This document shows positions 43,455-55,845 of a stretch of 64,000 bases of DNA, in pieces. Origin of the DNA: Anaeramoeba flamelloides (taxonomy: Eukaryota; Metamonada; Anaeramoebidae); the NCBI GenBank assembly GCA_027625915.1, contig JANTQA010000060.1, positions 3,100,001-3,164,000 of the forward strand, given 5' to 3'. Each line of letters begins with the position of its first letter. The stretch's first letter is position 1. The notes under the pieces were generated by a model, which did not search any database, had not been told where the DNA came from, and was given only the letters and a program-made list of their open reading frames with translations. Made by a program: the position numbers and the translations under genes.

Positions 43455-46345
43455 TTAAGGGAGGAGTTTAGAATTCCTCTTGTTTGCCCGAATTCCTAAA
43501 CTTGAATTTAGAAATCGTATAATAGATTCAAACATACTCTTATTATCTACTAAAGCTAATAAAGATATTGAATCTTGTTTATTAATAATATTATAAATAT
43601 TATTATTATTTAAAATAAGTGAAAAATTATTTTTTTCTAATTCAGAAATCCAGATTTTCCGATTATTTTCATAGGCTGGGCAGTTCCAGAGAAAATGATC
43701 CAAATCTTCAATGATATCCAAATCTTTATTTATTTTACACAATTGACAAAATTGTGATTTATTTTTGTTCATAAAATAAGAATATCTATTAAGATAATTT
43801 GTATAATTTCTTAACTTTAGAATAGAAGTTGAACCCTTCCATTTTAAATATTTTTTGCTGTTTGTTAATATTACCCTGTATCAAAATTATTTTCAAATAA
43901 TTTTGTACTTTCCAACTTGGACTATTTTTTAATTGATTAATTCTGTAAACTTCGAGTTCAGATTCTAATTCTTTTAAATTTCGAGCTTTCCAATTAATGT
44001 TTTCTGTTTCTTTTTCTCTGAAGGGGAGAAGATTTATTAATTTATCAAATCCCAAAATTTTTAATTTTTGAATTAATTTGAATTTTCTTTTTGTAAATTG
44101 TGATTCTTGCCAAATCAATTTTTGCTTCAGTTTTATAGATAAGTCTTGGGGAATGTGGGTTTATTAAAAGCGATTCTGTGATTTTCTTATTAATCCAAAT
44201 ATCAATTTTTTTGAAATCGGATTCTGTAAAGTCAAATATCTCCAACCCATATAATAGTTGACTATGTAAAACGGCTTTAAAGAATTGAATTTTTAACCCA
44301 TTAGAAAAATTCCTTTCTTTAAAAATATGTAGGATTTTTTCAAAATTATTATTGACCTTATCAAAGTTAAATTTTAGATGAGTTTTTTTATCTAACCAAA
44401 TACCAAGATATAAAATTTCTTTTGGTATTAGGGTTTTTTTTGTTTTATCATCATTTGGATTCATTCCAAAATCTTTTATTATTTTATATATTTTTTGTAA
44501 TTGATAATTTATTTCAATCATTGATCCTTTCATTATTAATATCAAATCATCAGCAAACATCTGTACGTGTATTGCTAGTGAATTGATTTTTTCTAAAAGA
44601 AAATGAGAAATAAAACCAAATAATAGAGGAGATAATGGATCTCCTTGGTAAACACCTATTCCTTCCTTTGAGTAATAAGCAAGTAGAAACATTTTTTAAA
44701 ATTTCATTTTTGATAAATTTTTTTAATTGAGTGATAAATCAATGAATGATGAATAGAGTCAAAACATTTTTGAATATCAATTGTAACTATATATACATTT
44801 TCATTTTTCTTTGTTTTTTTCTATAATTTTTTTATATTTATATAATAAATTCAAAACAGCAATCCGTGTATCTAATTTTTTCTTAAATCCAAATTGTTTT
44901 TTTTGATACTATGTCCCAAGAATCTTGTATCCCAGCATATAATAATTTAAAAAAAAATCTTGGGAGTGTTTTGTTTATGGAAATGGGTCTATAATTAAGT
45001 GGGACCCCCTCATCTCCTGATTTATGAATGAATAATATATTTCTTTTTTTGATAAAATTAATATTTTTTTTGAGAAATATCTTGTATCCAATTTAGAAAT
45101 ATTTTTTGAATTGTAATTAGAAAATTTTCATAATTTAAATAAAATTCGTTACTTTGATTTTTACTTGATTTATAATGTTTAATTTTGTCAAAATCTTGAA
45201 CTGATTTATTTTTCTGATATTTAATTAATTCTTCGATTTTGGCAACTGAGAATATTTCTTTAATTTCTAAATCAAATAAATTTTCTTTATCTAAATAATA
45301 ATTTTTTATAAAATTTATTATATATTTTTTGGTTTTTTACTTATTGATTTGACATAATTAAAATAGGATTTTTCCAAATTATTATTATTTAAAATCATTT
45401 TTTTTGAAGATTCTCTTATCCGGCTAAGTTTTTTCCAAAAATTATAATTACTTTCGAATTCCATATTAATTTGATCAATTAGTTTTCGATACTTATTATT
45501 ATTTCTATCTTTAATTTCTTTTATCAACTCTTTATTATCATAAACTCTGTTAATCAAACTAAATAATTTTAATTCATTTTTAGGTATATTCAAAACTACT
45601 CTATCTTTCATTATAAATTGTTTTTTAAACTTTTTGAAGATAGATTCTGTTACATTATAATTATTATTTTTAAAAAATAGATTGAAATTTTTTTGAAAAT
45701 TAAATACATCTTTTATACAATATGTTTTTTTAATTTCCCATTTTTTATTAATATTAAATTGATTTAATATTGCGTTATGGTCACTAATTGTATTTTTAAT
45801 AGAAATTGATTTATTTTTTTTAAAATTTTATTATTTGTGATGAAATAATCTAAATTGTTTTCATTCCGACTTGGTCTATTATTTGAAATTATTTTAAAAT
45901 TATAAAGTGAAAATTGTTTAATTTGAATCACATTTAAATTAAAATCACCCCCCGATAATGGTTTTGTGGAATTGATATTGTTGTAAAATATTTTTAATTT
46001 TTTTATAAAAAAACTAAATTTCTATCATATCTTTTATATAAATTAATTATAATATAATCTGTGAATTGTATCCCCATTATATCCGGATCTGGAACTAATA
46101 TTTCTCTTGTAAAATCTTTAAAAATATTTTTTACAATTATTAGTAAACCACCTTTTCTATTTTTATCACCATAAGATTTTTTTAGTTATTGAGAAATAAT
46201 TTATAAAATATGGCGTTTTTTGTAATTTTTGTTTCTTGAATTAAACAAATATCTATATTATATTTTAATAAAAAAAGATTCTAAAATTGCAATTTTATTT
46301 TTATCATTTAATCCCCAAATATTGAATGATAAGATTTTTATATTA
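43455..46345 (-). pseudogene. LINE ORF2: endonuclease, reverse transcriptase, Cys-rich tail
   Basis: In order on the minus strand: NIWGLN (46306-46323) and QETK (about 46227-46238), which start an APE-type endonuclease; SDHNAI (about 45769-45785), its catalytic His motif; NYRPIS in the fingers; DIQKCFDSI (about 44745-44780), RT motif A; QGDPLSPLLFGF (about 44612-44647), motif B; FADDLILI (44535-44558), the catalytic motif C; and CQLC ... HFLWNCPAY (about 43680-43745), a CCHC-like zinc motif. The frames shift between these parts; one shift lies near 44045-44060 beside the AT-rich run after KIKNFG, another between 43772 and 43789. The C-terminus is SLGIRANKRN. The best-preserved open segment is the RT (44045-44692). 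Confidence 0.9.
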
Positions 46346-46612
46346 ATAAGTTTATCGTTATATTCTCTTTTTTTTTCCTTTTAGTAATAAAGATTTTTTA
46401 TTTTTTTGAAAGTAAAAAAATATATAAGTTTCTTGGTATTAAATAATTTATTTTTAAAAGATATTTTATATAATAATTAATTTTATATTTTAAATCCCAT
46501 ATTTCAATTAAATTATTTCCTTTTCTTTGATATCGTATCACTGGACGATTGTTTATAAGATCGAAAATCTCTAAAGTTGAAATATTCTTTTGAGAAAAAA
46601 ATTAATTTATTT

Positions 46613-47635
46613 TTATTTGGAACATTTTGCAATTTTTTTGATAATTTTACATTTATCCATATTAGAAAAATGTATGATTGTTTTATCATTTTTTGCATTT
46701 TTTTTAAAATCAAATTTGAAATTAAAGTTTAACTTTTTCAGATTGATGAATATTCCTCTATGATTATTTATTAGTTTAATTATTAAAATAAATATTTTTG
46801 AGAATTGTAAGGATGTGTCATTAAAATTATAATCTCCATATAAATTGATAAAAGAGTAATTAAAGGATTTTTTAATCCAATATTTTATTTGTAGTAATTT
46901 CATATTACATAATTCCCATTTATGAAATTCATATATAATAATATTTTTCATTAAAAAATAAGTTAAATTTATAAAGTGTTCAGTTCTTTCATAATTGTAA
47001 GAACATAAAATAATTATTTCATTTAATATATTTTTAAAATAATTATTATATTTTTTACTAGTATCAAATGTGTTTTTTCCATTATTTACACTAATAATAT
47101 TTAAAATTTTATAATAAAAAAAAGAAATTTTTCTTTTCAATGAAATTTCTTTCTTTTTATAAAAATTTAGATTGATGATTAATGGGTGTTCAAATGGATT
47201 TTTTGGGTTAGTAAAACCCCATTTAAAATTTTTTAATTTATTTGATTTTTTGATTTTTTGGTTAATAATTATTAAATGAATTAGGATTTGGAAAATTTGA
47301 GTTTTTTTAATTGTTTTTATTTGATTATATAGTCAATAATCAATTTGGTCAATATGTAAATTACAATATCCTTTTGGATTTGTTGTAAATTTAATTTTTT
47401 TTTTTAGTTTTTGTAATTCCATTACATTTAATTGTTGTGTTTTTTAGTTTTGGTTAAATCAACCATTTTAATATTTTTTTGAATATTAATCATTTTTTCA
47501 TTTTTATTTCTTTGAGATAAGTCGTTATTTTGTGAGTTTTTGTTTTCAATTTTATTTAAATTTTTTTTTGAAAATAATAATCTAATTTTTTTGAGTCAGA
47601 ATATCACCTTCTTGATAAATTATCATATTTTTACA

Positions 47636-47688
<53 letters not shown>

Positions 47689-49639
47689 AATTTATATTAT
47701 TAATATTAAAATTGGTATTATTCTTCGAAGGGTAGAGGTTAATCACATTAACTGAATCTTGATTTATGGAGTTGTCATTTTGAAAATTTTTTATATAAAA
47801 CATTAAAGAATTATTTGTTTTTCGGGTGTTTTTTTCTTTCAAATGTATTTAAAAAGTCAAAAATTTCTTTATCTGCTTGAATTTTTAAAATATTCAAATT
47901 ATTTTTATTTAAGTTACTCATTAAACTATTAAAATTACCATTAAACTCAAATCTTTTAAAATTAAAATTATTTTTCAAGATTAAATTATGATTGGGGGTA
48001 TTATGATTATTGATTCCATAAAAATCGGCTAGAGATTTTTTCTTATTTTTTTTAGTTTCTTTTTTATTGTGTTTTAAATTTATTTCTTTTTTATCAATTT
48101 CATTGTCATCTTTTTCAATCTCTATTTCGATTTCTTTATCATTATTTTCATTTTTGTTATTTGAAATATTTTTTTTCAATATCATTTTGAAGTTTTTTAA
48201 TAGTTTTTTGTTTATTTTCAATAATTAATTGTAATTTTTTATTTTGATTTTTTTAAATCTAAAATTATTTTTTCATAGTATTCAGTAGATTTTTGATTGT
48301 TTAACTTTTCTTTTGATTCTTTTTTTGGAATATTTTTTTCAAAGGCCCTTTTAATAATTAATTTATTTCGATTAACTCTCATTCCATTTAATTTTAAAGA
48401 TTTTTCTCTCAATTCTTTTGTTTGAAATGTAATAAATGAATAATTTCTTTTTTTTCTTCTTAATAATTTTAATATTTTTTTTCTTCTGGTTTAAATTCTT
48501 TAAATAAATTAAATAATTTTTTTTCATTTATATTTTTTGGTAGATTAAAAATTATAATTTGATTATTTGAAATTTTTAAATTTTTTAGTTGTGTTTTATC
48601 ATTTTTTTGATAATTTGGTTTATAAAAGGTTGAAGATTTAGTATTATTTTTATTAAGAAATTCTTTTTGGAACCATTCATTTTCTTTATTGTTATAGCTT
48701 TTATGAGTGTTATTTTGATGTTGGTCTTGGGTTGGATTTTCACTGTTTTTTTTTTTTTTCTTTCAAATTAAAAAATTTCTTTATAAAAATTCTTCTATTG
48801 TGTAGGGATAATTTACCCGAATGTTTTAGTAAGTTTAAATATGCATTCTTATTAGTAAGGGTAATTTTAGCACTCCCTTTGAAACGCTTATATCTATCAT
48901 AATATAATTCTATATCTTTGAATTGAGAGATTTTCTTCAGCAAATTTTTAATTTCAGTTAATTTAGCACGATATGGTAGATTACACATAAAGACCGTATT
49001 TTTTTGCGATTTCCTTGTTATGTGAAAAAAATTTTTTTTTTGATGAAAGATCTCTTTTGTGATCTTTTTTTATCATTTTTTTTATTTGTTGTGGAATCAC
49101 GATTTTGATTTCTAAGACCTTTTTTTGGTGGTATGTGTGTTCGTGTCATTGCCTTTCGATGAGTAATTTTTTCTTTCACTTTTATTATTTTTTTTTCTTT
49201 TTTTTAAAAAAGTTTTATTTTTGTTTCTTGAGTGATTGTGTTGATGGGAGTTGTTTTGTCGACGCATACACTGAGAATTATTTTTTTGCTCTTCTTTTTC
49301 TTTTTCTTTTAATTCATTATTTGCTAAATAAGAATTTTTTTTTTCTTTTTTTTTCTTGTTTTTGTTTTTATTTTTTTCTCGAGGTTCATATTCTGTTACT
49401 GTGATTGTTCTTTTACAAAAAGAAAATTTGTTTGAAAGCTGTTGTTTCATTCTTATTTCATTGGCTTTTGATAATGGTGTAAGAATAGCGAGTCCATTGT
49501 TCGGGTTTTTTTTATTTTGTAAAATTTCCAAGTTTGGTGAACAATGGGTTTTCTTTTTTATAAGTTGAACTAGTTTATCAATAGAATATTGTCTCGGCAA
49601 GTTTTTTATAAATAGTTTCCTAATTTTATTTGTTTTCAT
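46613..49639 (-). pseudogene. LINE ORF1 with three RRM-like domains
   Basis: Starts at the ATG at 49637-49639 (MKTNKIRKLFIKNLPRQYS). RRM-like domain 1 has RNP2-like KLFIKNL (about 49600-49625). A Lys/Asn-rich linker follows. Domain 2 (about 48770-48995) has MCNLPYRAKL and FKGSAKITL. Domain 3 (about 48380-48570) has IIIFNLPKNINEKKL and NYSFITF. A basic linker, then a run of about 17 Asn coded by an AAT microsatellite (47637-47688), and a C-terminal part (46613-47140) with no family I recognise (for example YNYERTEHFINLTYF). Frame changes interrupt it several times. RRM-bearing ORF1 proteins bind the element's RNA. Confidence 0.75.
47637..47688. repeat. ATT/AAT trinucleotide microsatellite inside LINE ORF1
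   Basis: About 17 uninterrupted repeats of ATT on the plus strand, coding poly-Asn in the minus-strand frame of ORF1. Confidence 0.95.
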
Positions 49640-49688
49640 ATTTTGTAATTGTTTCAAATTAAAAGTATGATTTTGCTGCAAATAAAAA

Positions 49689-49719
<31 letters not shown>

Positions 49720-49720
49720 T

Positions 49721-49737
49721 AAAAAAATAATGTATTT
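49721..49737. repeat. LINE target-site duplication, right copy
   Basis: AAAAAAATAATGTATTT, identical to 43417-43433. It is followed by AATTAAATTAG, the original flank. Confidence 0.9.
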
Positions 49738-50679
49738 AATTAAATTAGTATCATTTAACAAAGAGTAAAACTTATTCAGTGAATTATATTTAATAATTTT
49801 TTTTTTTTTTTTATTCTTGGATAAAAAAACTAATTGGTAAATAAAACAATGTGTATTTTCAAATATTTTATCAAAGAAAATTGAATTAATTTTTGTATTA
49901 TTTATAATTTTGATTGAACTTTCTCGATTAAAAGTGTCAAATATGTTTTAATTATAAAATGGTAACAAAAGGTAATATTATTAATTCTTTTTTTTTGCTT
50001 ATACTGATCATGGAAATTTCTCAAACTGAAATTCAAAAAACTGTATTAATACCCATTTTTAAAGTCTTAAAGCCAATTTCAAGAAATGGAAAAATTATAA
50101 AATCAAAAAATCCAAAAAAATCATTTTTATTGATGTTTACAATTAAAATTCAAATTTGTAAAAATGAGTCTGCTCAAATTGTGTTGTACTGTTATGTTTT
50201 GAAGTCAATATTGATTCTAAAAATAAATTTAATTTTTGTATTGGGTTTTTGTTCTGAAAAGAAGGAAAAAATATTTGAAAATGTAAAGCCTTCAACTTAT
50301 TCAACGATATAAACTGAATTGGTAATTATTTTCGGGAAAAGTGATTTGTGCCTATTAAAAAATCATATAATTTTTATTTTTTGGTTTTTTTTATAAATAG
50401 GTTTTATTCAATTTTTTTTTATTGTTAAAAAGTAATCTAGTAAAGAATTGTATCAAATAAATTATTGAGAAAGTTTTAAAATTATTTTTTTTCTTTACTT
50501 TTTGGTCATATTATTCTTGAAGAGTTAAAATGAATAATTTTATATTTGAATTGTTATAAATAGATTATAAGATAATTAATATCTAAAAAATTATCTTTGA
50601 AAAAAAAAAAATTTATAATTAAAAATTGTATAGTTGTCTATTATAAAAAAATAGTTTTTGAACATTACTCATATAATAA

Positions 50680-50807
50680 CAAATAATATTATTATTACTA
50701 TTTTTGATATTATTAGAAAAAGAGGTTCATCATATTTATTAGCCTTAGTAGGTAATGATTTTATTTTTGAGTCTTTAACAAAATTCCTAAATCACAATTT
50801 ACGAATT
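50680..50807 (+). pseudogene. LINE ORF2 3' fragment (5'-truncated copy)
   Basis: Plus strand reads IIRKRGSSYLLALVGND, then FIFESLTKFLNHNLR, homologous to NKQDSISLLALVDNK and SMFESIIRFLNSSLGIR at the C-terminus of the 43434 LINE. It is nearly identical in pattern to the fragment at 39625-40008 (FALVGNRLIFESLIKFL). Directly after NLR it runs into the paired-palindrome repeat. Confidence 0.75.
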
Positions 50808-51000
50808 CTGGGAGGGTCGTCAAGTGTCTTCAAGTGCCTAGCATTTTTTTAATTTTAGAAATAAAAAGAAAATTTTAAAAAATTTTCATTTTATTTCTAA
50901 AATTAAAAAAAAGCTAATTGTGGTTTTCCAGAATTTAAAAGAATGGAGAAAAATCTTTGATTTGGTTCAATTCTTTTAAATTATGGAAAACCTAACGGCA
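50808..51000. repeat. Paired-palindrome copy at a LINE 3' end
   Basis: After GGTCGTCAAGTGTCTTCAAG comes palindrome A (50841-50909, arms TTTAATTTTAGAAATAAAAA and complement) and palindrome B (50923-50990, arms TTTTCCAGAATTTAAAAGAA and complement), then CCTAACGGCA. Same layout and closing word as 36711-36960. Confidence 0.75.
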
Positions 51001-52314
51001 AATAAGAGGAATTAATAACTCCTCCGTTAAATCATAAAATAAAAATAAAAAAATAGTTTTTTAAAAAAAAAAATTATTATTTGAGATAAAATTATGAATT
51101 AAGTTATAAAAATGTGCCAAAAAAAATATTTTTGCCTAAACATCAAAAAAATCTTAGTTTTGAGAAGTTTGATTAAAACACACTGTGATTTAGGGAAATT
51201 TTCGGGGTGTATTGTACCTCAACATGACTAAAATACTTGATTAAATAATTTATTCATTATAAACGATTTTTTGGTTTCACATAAAAAATTTTGTGTATTT
51301 TATTAAATTTTAAAATTGGTCACATTAATTTTTTGTTATATTTTTATAGAGTTTCTTGATTATTTTCATGGGTATAGAAGTTTTAAATGGTTTTTAATTC
51401 TTATGTATTCATATGCTTCGGATATTTAATTCGAATTTTTTATTTAATTCCCATTCGATTTTTTATATTGGTGTACTTCAATTAGAACCAAGAGTTTCAA
51501 ATGAAAGGGATATTTCAGGATTGAAAATAAAAAAATCAATGATAATTTTATCCTATTTAAATATCAGCATATAATAAATGGAAAAAACTTTATTTGGTAT
51601 CCAAGTATAACTAATAATTAAATTTGATTAATAATTGACTTTTAAATCATTCTAATACAATAAAACGACCAAATTTTTTTTAAAAATCTAATTAAAATAA
51701 AAAAAAATTGGAAAAAATAAATAATAATTTTTTGAAAAATTAATGTAAATTTTTAAGAATAAACATTTGATGAATAAAAAGATTTCAAAGATTATTTTGT
51801 ACTAATAAATATATTCTTTTTATAAAATGCTACCAATTCTCAATGATCTTATTGTTTAAAATGATTTTTAAAAAAATATTCTTTTCTAGACTTTCTTCTA
51901 ACAAGAATCAAAGTATCAAAAATAAAAAAATCTTCGAAAAAACAAATAATCATTTAGAGAAAATTGAGACTATGTAATGTCTTTGAAAATGAATTTAATT
52001 GTTCATAAAAAATCTTTTTGTCAATTTTTTTTTCAGTGAAAGTTCAAGAATAAAAAATCAGTAATGTTCTTTTCTAAAATTGTGATTCATTTTTTTTTAG
52101 TTTTTGGTTTTTTTTTTTTTTTTAATTTTGAAAATATCCTGTTTTTATATATTTAGAATGATTAAAAACTGAACAAAAAATCAAATTTAATTATTAGTTG
52201 TTATTGAATACTAGTGGATCTTTTTTTTTCAATTTTTTATTTTCTGGTGAGTTACAATTTTTGATATGTTTTTTACTCAAATACTGGTTAAAAAATTCCA
52301 AATTTTGTTTCATA

Positions 52315-52790
52315 ATGGATTAGTGCCTACAAAGGATAAGCGTAAGATTAAAGTATGTTGTTAGTCAATGTAATCGCCTTATTGCTAAATTGTTCAAATG
52401 TCTCTAAAAATCGATTAGTAAAGTAATAATATTTATTGATCTTATCAATTAAAAATGATTGGTGTATTAGTTAAAAACCTAACAATTTCAGAAAAAAATA
52501 TCCATTTCACTAGAAAATTTAAAGTTTGAATTATCAATATAAAGACTCCAAAGTTGCCAAATATATTTCTTAAATTTATAATGAAATGTAGGTTGATCAC
52601 TAAAAAATTCGTTTTTTTTTGAACACTAAATTAATAAAACAATGTATTTTTTTGACAAATTATTTCTGAAATATTTTATATATTGATATGAAAATTATTT
52701 TTAGAAAAAGGAAACAAAACTAAATGAGTTTTTGGGTCTTCATGTTGATAATTATTGATTTAATCTTTGAAATTAAAAAATTCAAAAAAT
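52315..52790. repeat. Dispersed repeat, uninterrupted relative of 34390-35470
   Basis: Blocks in the same order and orientation as in 34390-35470, but without the 462-bp TIR insertion and with only one copy of the 125-bp block. It therefore shows the likely pre-insertion layout. Non-coding. Confidence 0.65.
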
Positions 52791-53824
52791 CATTTTATTT
52801 TTTTTCCCATTTCTAAAGCTTATTGTAACATTAACATATTTTCTAAAATTTCAAAAAAAAAAATTGTGAAAAAAATCTATTGTTTATTTATTTTTTAAAA
52901 TCAATTGAATAGTATAGTAACTAATCTGAATTTCAAAAAAAAATTAAGAAAGATTCTATGGAGCTTTAAAGACTGAATATTGATTTATCAATATTTAAAT
53001 TTGTGACGAAATATAGTTTTGTTTCTGAAATTCTTGGAGTTTTTACAAATACAAAGAACGTTTTTTATTGATAAGTATATACAAATAGTTATAATTTCTT
53101 TAAAGAATTTTTCGAGAAGTTTGAGAAAAGTAAAACTAACACGTTTTAAATTCAATAGTATCAGAATGTGAATTTCGACATATTATATGGTAGAAGTTAA
53201 CCCATTAATATATTTATCTCTTAATGACTCTTTTTCAAATTAAGTTACCAGTGAGTCTCTCTTTTTTTTTTCGTAAAGATAATAGAGTAATTATTTACAT
53301 AATGATACAATTAAACACCTATATCCAACTTTAAATATCAACATTAGAGAGGTGAGTTATCATTTTTAAAACAGAGTTCGTTTTTCTTAATTAAAATTTT
53401 CAGTCAAAAGAATCAATCATTTTTTTGTATATTTTTTAGATCAAATTAGAAATTGAAAAATTTACAAAAAAAAATTATATTGAAGAAATCTGACTTTTAG
53501 TGGTTTCAGAGATTCTATATGAACACATAATAAAATTGAACATTTAATCTTTGTTTATAAATACAATAAAAATAAATCAAAATTTAATTCTTGAAGATCT
53601 AAAACCATCAATCCTTTTCCTTTTATTAATAAATATTTATTAAATTTCAAAGAAATTTAAAAAATTAGACAATATTTATTTATTTATTAATTTATTGTGA
53701 GAAAGGAGTAATCAAAGAAAATTTGCTCAATAAAAAAAGAGAAAAGGAAAAATAATTCAAACATTAAAGTAAAAAAATATTATATCATTTTCATGAACGA
53801 ATTAAAAATTATCCATGTCCTGAA

Positions 53825-53906
53825 ACAGGAGGAGTAAAAACCCAATAGAAAGATCATTAATAATAATATTCAACAAACCGTGATTAATAAATTGGTATTC
53901 CACAAC
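53825..53906 (-). repeat. Palindrome-family terminal fragment
   Basis: Minus strand reads GTGGAATACCAATTTATTAA, then CAC, and later GGGTTTTTAC, matching GTGGAATACCAATTATTAAT at 16435 and the GGTTTTTACC that follows it. Only the end region is present. Confidence 0.55.
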
Positions 53907-54439
53907 TCCGAAAAGTGGTGTACTATATACCCGAATTTGGATTTTTTTTTACTATTTTAGGAATTTTTTATTTTCAATTTTTTTATTTTCATTTTTTCTT
54001 TATTAAAAAATTAGACAATAATCTTTTTCGAATATTCGGAGTCTAAACAAGAAATATTAGTATTAAAATTAATTATTTGATTTTATCATTTATTTTTTAT
54101 TATTAAAATTGTTTATTTGAAAATGTAAATTTTTTTCCAAATATCTAAAAATTGAGAAATAATGGTAAAGTCTATTTATGCATTTAATAATAGTGTTATT
54201 AATAAAACAATGAAAAAATGAAAATTAGGTTATTAATTATTGATTATGAATAATAAAATTAAAAGGTGTTTCTTTATATAATAAGTTGAATTTTCCAGGT
54301 TTTAAAAAAGTATTTTGGGGGAATTTTTAATTTGTTTTATTTTTTTTCTCATACTTTTTAATCAATAAATTTAAAAAAATTATTTGAACTCTTCTTTGAA
54401 TCAAAAAACAATTATTTTTTTTTATTATTATTGATGAAA

Positions 54440-54790
54440 TGTAAATTACGCTCTATTTGCCCTTAGATTTAGATTACCTTTCAGAAATTTAAGTGTAAAA
54501 TCATAGATTTCACGATTATTCATTAATGGAAATATTTTTTCAAAATATCACAGTTTAAAATCAATTCATTAAGATTTATCTCTTTTAATTTATTAAGAAA
54601 AATTAATCTATTTTTTTCATAAGAAGTTAATACCGATAAAAAATGATTAATATTTTCTATTATTTGTTTACTTTCATATTTTCAACATAACGGGTATTAT
54701 TTATTTGATTTTTTCTCTATTACATAATAATATCTGTTTGGGCAATTAGTAAATGCCCTAAATTTTAGGATTGTTGGGAGTGGTGGTTAA
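54440..54790 (-). pseudogene. LINE ORF2 C-terminal fragment
   Basis: Minus strand: RAFTNCPNRYYYVIEKK aligns with RNYTNYLNRYSYFMNKN of the 43434 LINE, and further on the sequence has YPLC, INHFLSVLTSYEKNR and finally NLNLRANRA before a stop, aligning with HFLWNCPAYENNR and SLGIRANKR. Several stops and frame changes. An A-rich tract on the minus strand follows at 54410-54437 and may be the old poly(A). Confidence 0.7.
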
Positions 54791-54959
54791 CTTAAATATT
54801 TTTGAGTTTTAAATAAAGATTTTAGATATTTTATTATTGTGAAATATTTTTGTGAAGTGTCAAGGTTTTTTTTAATTCAAGAAACTCATTGAATGTCAGT
54901 TATTTTTATTGTTGATTCTTAGATTGACTTTTATTAATTTTTCTAAATAAGAATCTTTT

Positions 54960-55190
54960 GATCTCTGAAATTTTGGAAATATGACGAAATTTCCAAACAA
55001 AAGCATTTAATATTTTTGAAACCATTTACATTAATCAAAGATCGAACCCCTTAAGTCAATTTGAATCTAAACCAAGAATCTATAAGTGATCTTCCTGGTA
55101 TTCAAATACCCAAGTCTGAAAAAAAAATATTGAGTTAAATTTTTGTAATGGGTTAAAGGTGTCAACAAGTGTTATTTACACCACTATATT
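54960..55190 (+). repeat. Direct repeat, copy 1
   Basis: Aligns to 56030-56275 along about 235 bp: ACAAAAGCATTTA, ATTAATCAAAGATC, AAGTCAATTTG, AGTGATCTT, CCCAAGTCTGAAAAAAAAA and TAATGGGTTAAAGG, then TTACACCACT / TTCCACCACT. Its distal part also occurs inverted at about 55785-55845. Confidence 0.75.
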
Positions 55191-55784
55191 TCTGACTTTT
55201 GTAAACAGATTATTTTGATAAATTGTAAATTAATGGATCTCTTTCAAATTAGTATAATTTTAGGTACACAGCTGAAGAGTAAATAAGATTTCATTCTTCT
55301 TTCTGAGAAAATTGTATTTTTTAAAATAATTAAGAATTATGTTGAATTTTGAACTTTAAAAAAATGGAGAAAAATGGATCAAACTTTTAAAAACAATAAT
55401 TATTTTTGGAAAATATCTATGAAAATAAGATTGCTTTTTTAGAAATCAGTATTTTTGCTCAATTTTTTCAATTTCAAGGTGTGACAAATTTTTTTTAAAT
55501 TGGCTATTAAAACTTTCTTGAAGATTTTTTTTTTGTTTATTGTTCCCTTAAAATTCTATTATTGAATTTGAAAAATATTTCTCGACTAAATCCCACAAAC
55601 AAGTTGTTAGTATTAAAAGTAATCACCAAAAACCATAAAATATTAACTGGCCTTTCATCAGTTGAAAATTTCTTGAGAAAAGTATTGATTATGAAGGCTA
55701 AAATCATGTTATTAAATTAAAATTACTTCTGTGGTGGATTTTGTACCTTTTTAGAGAAAATTCAAAATAGTCAACAAGTTCAGT

Positions 55785-55845
55785 GGTGTAACTAACTCGT
55801 GTTTTTTATTTTAACCCATTACTAAAATTTAACTCATGCAAAAAA
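55785..55845 (-). repeat. Inverted partial copy of the 54960/56030 repeat
   Basis: Contains TAACCCATTACTAAAATTTA and AGTGGTGTAA, the complement of the ends of the copies at 54960 and 56030. It lies between the two direct copies. Confidence 0.7.

Larger units (their letters stand above)
43434..49720 (-). mobile_element. Non-LTR retrotransposon (LINE), near full length, broken ORFs
   Basis: A 6.29-kb element read on the minus strand, bounded by a perfect 17-bp duplication and ending in poly(A) (a T run at 43431-43446 on the plus strand). Order: a very short T-rich 5' leader (about 80 bp), ORF1 with RRM-like domains (49639 to about 46613), then ORF2 with an APE-type endonuclease, reverse transcriptase and C-terminal CCHC-like region (about 46345 to 43455). 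The empty site would have been nicked at GTATTT/AATTAA, which fits the TTTT/AA preference of L1-type endonucleases. No RNase H domain or LTR is seen. The frame changes several times in both ORFs, so this copy is not autonomous. I would place it in the L1-like group on layout, without certainty about the clade. Confidence 0.92.

Noticed and set aside
46513-46713. Separate small gene at the ORF1-ORF2 junction of the LINE
   Set aside because: It overlaps the C-terminus of ORF1 in another frame and shows no independent features; it is probably a product of frame drift in the LINE.
49105-49568. Phe-rich plus-strand open frames over the LINE
   Set aside because: Antisense of the Lys-rich linker of LINE ORF1; poly-Phe composition is not protein-like.
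49959-50312. 117-codon open frame on the plus strand just right of the LINE
   Set aside because: AT-driven composition (Ile, Lys, Leu, Phe), no domain, and it lies in repeat-rich sequence between a LINE and a LINE fragment.
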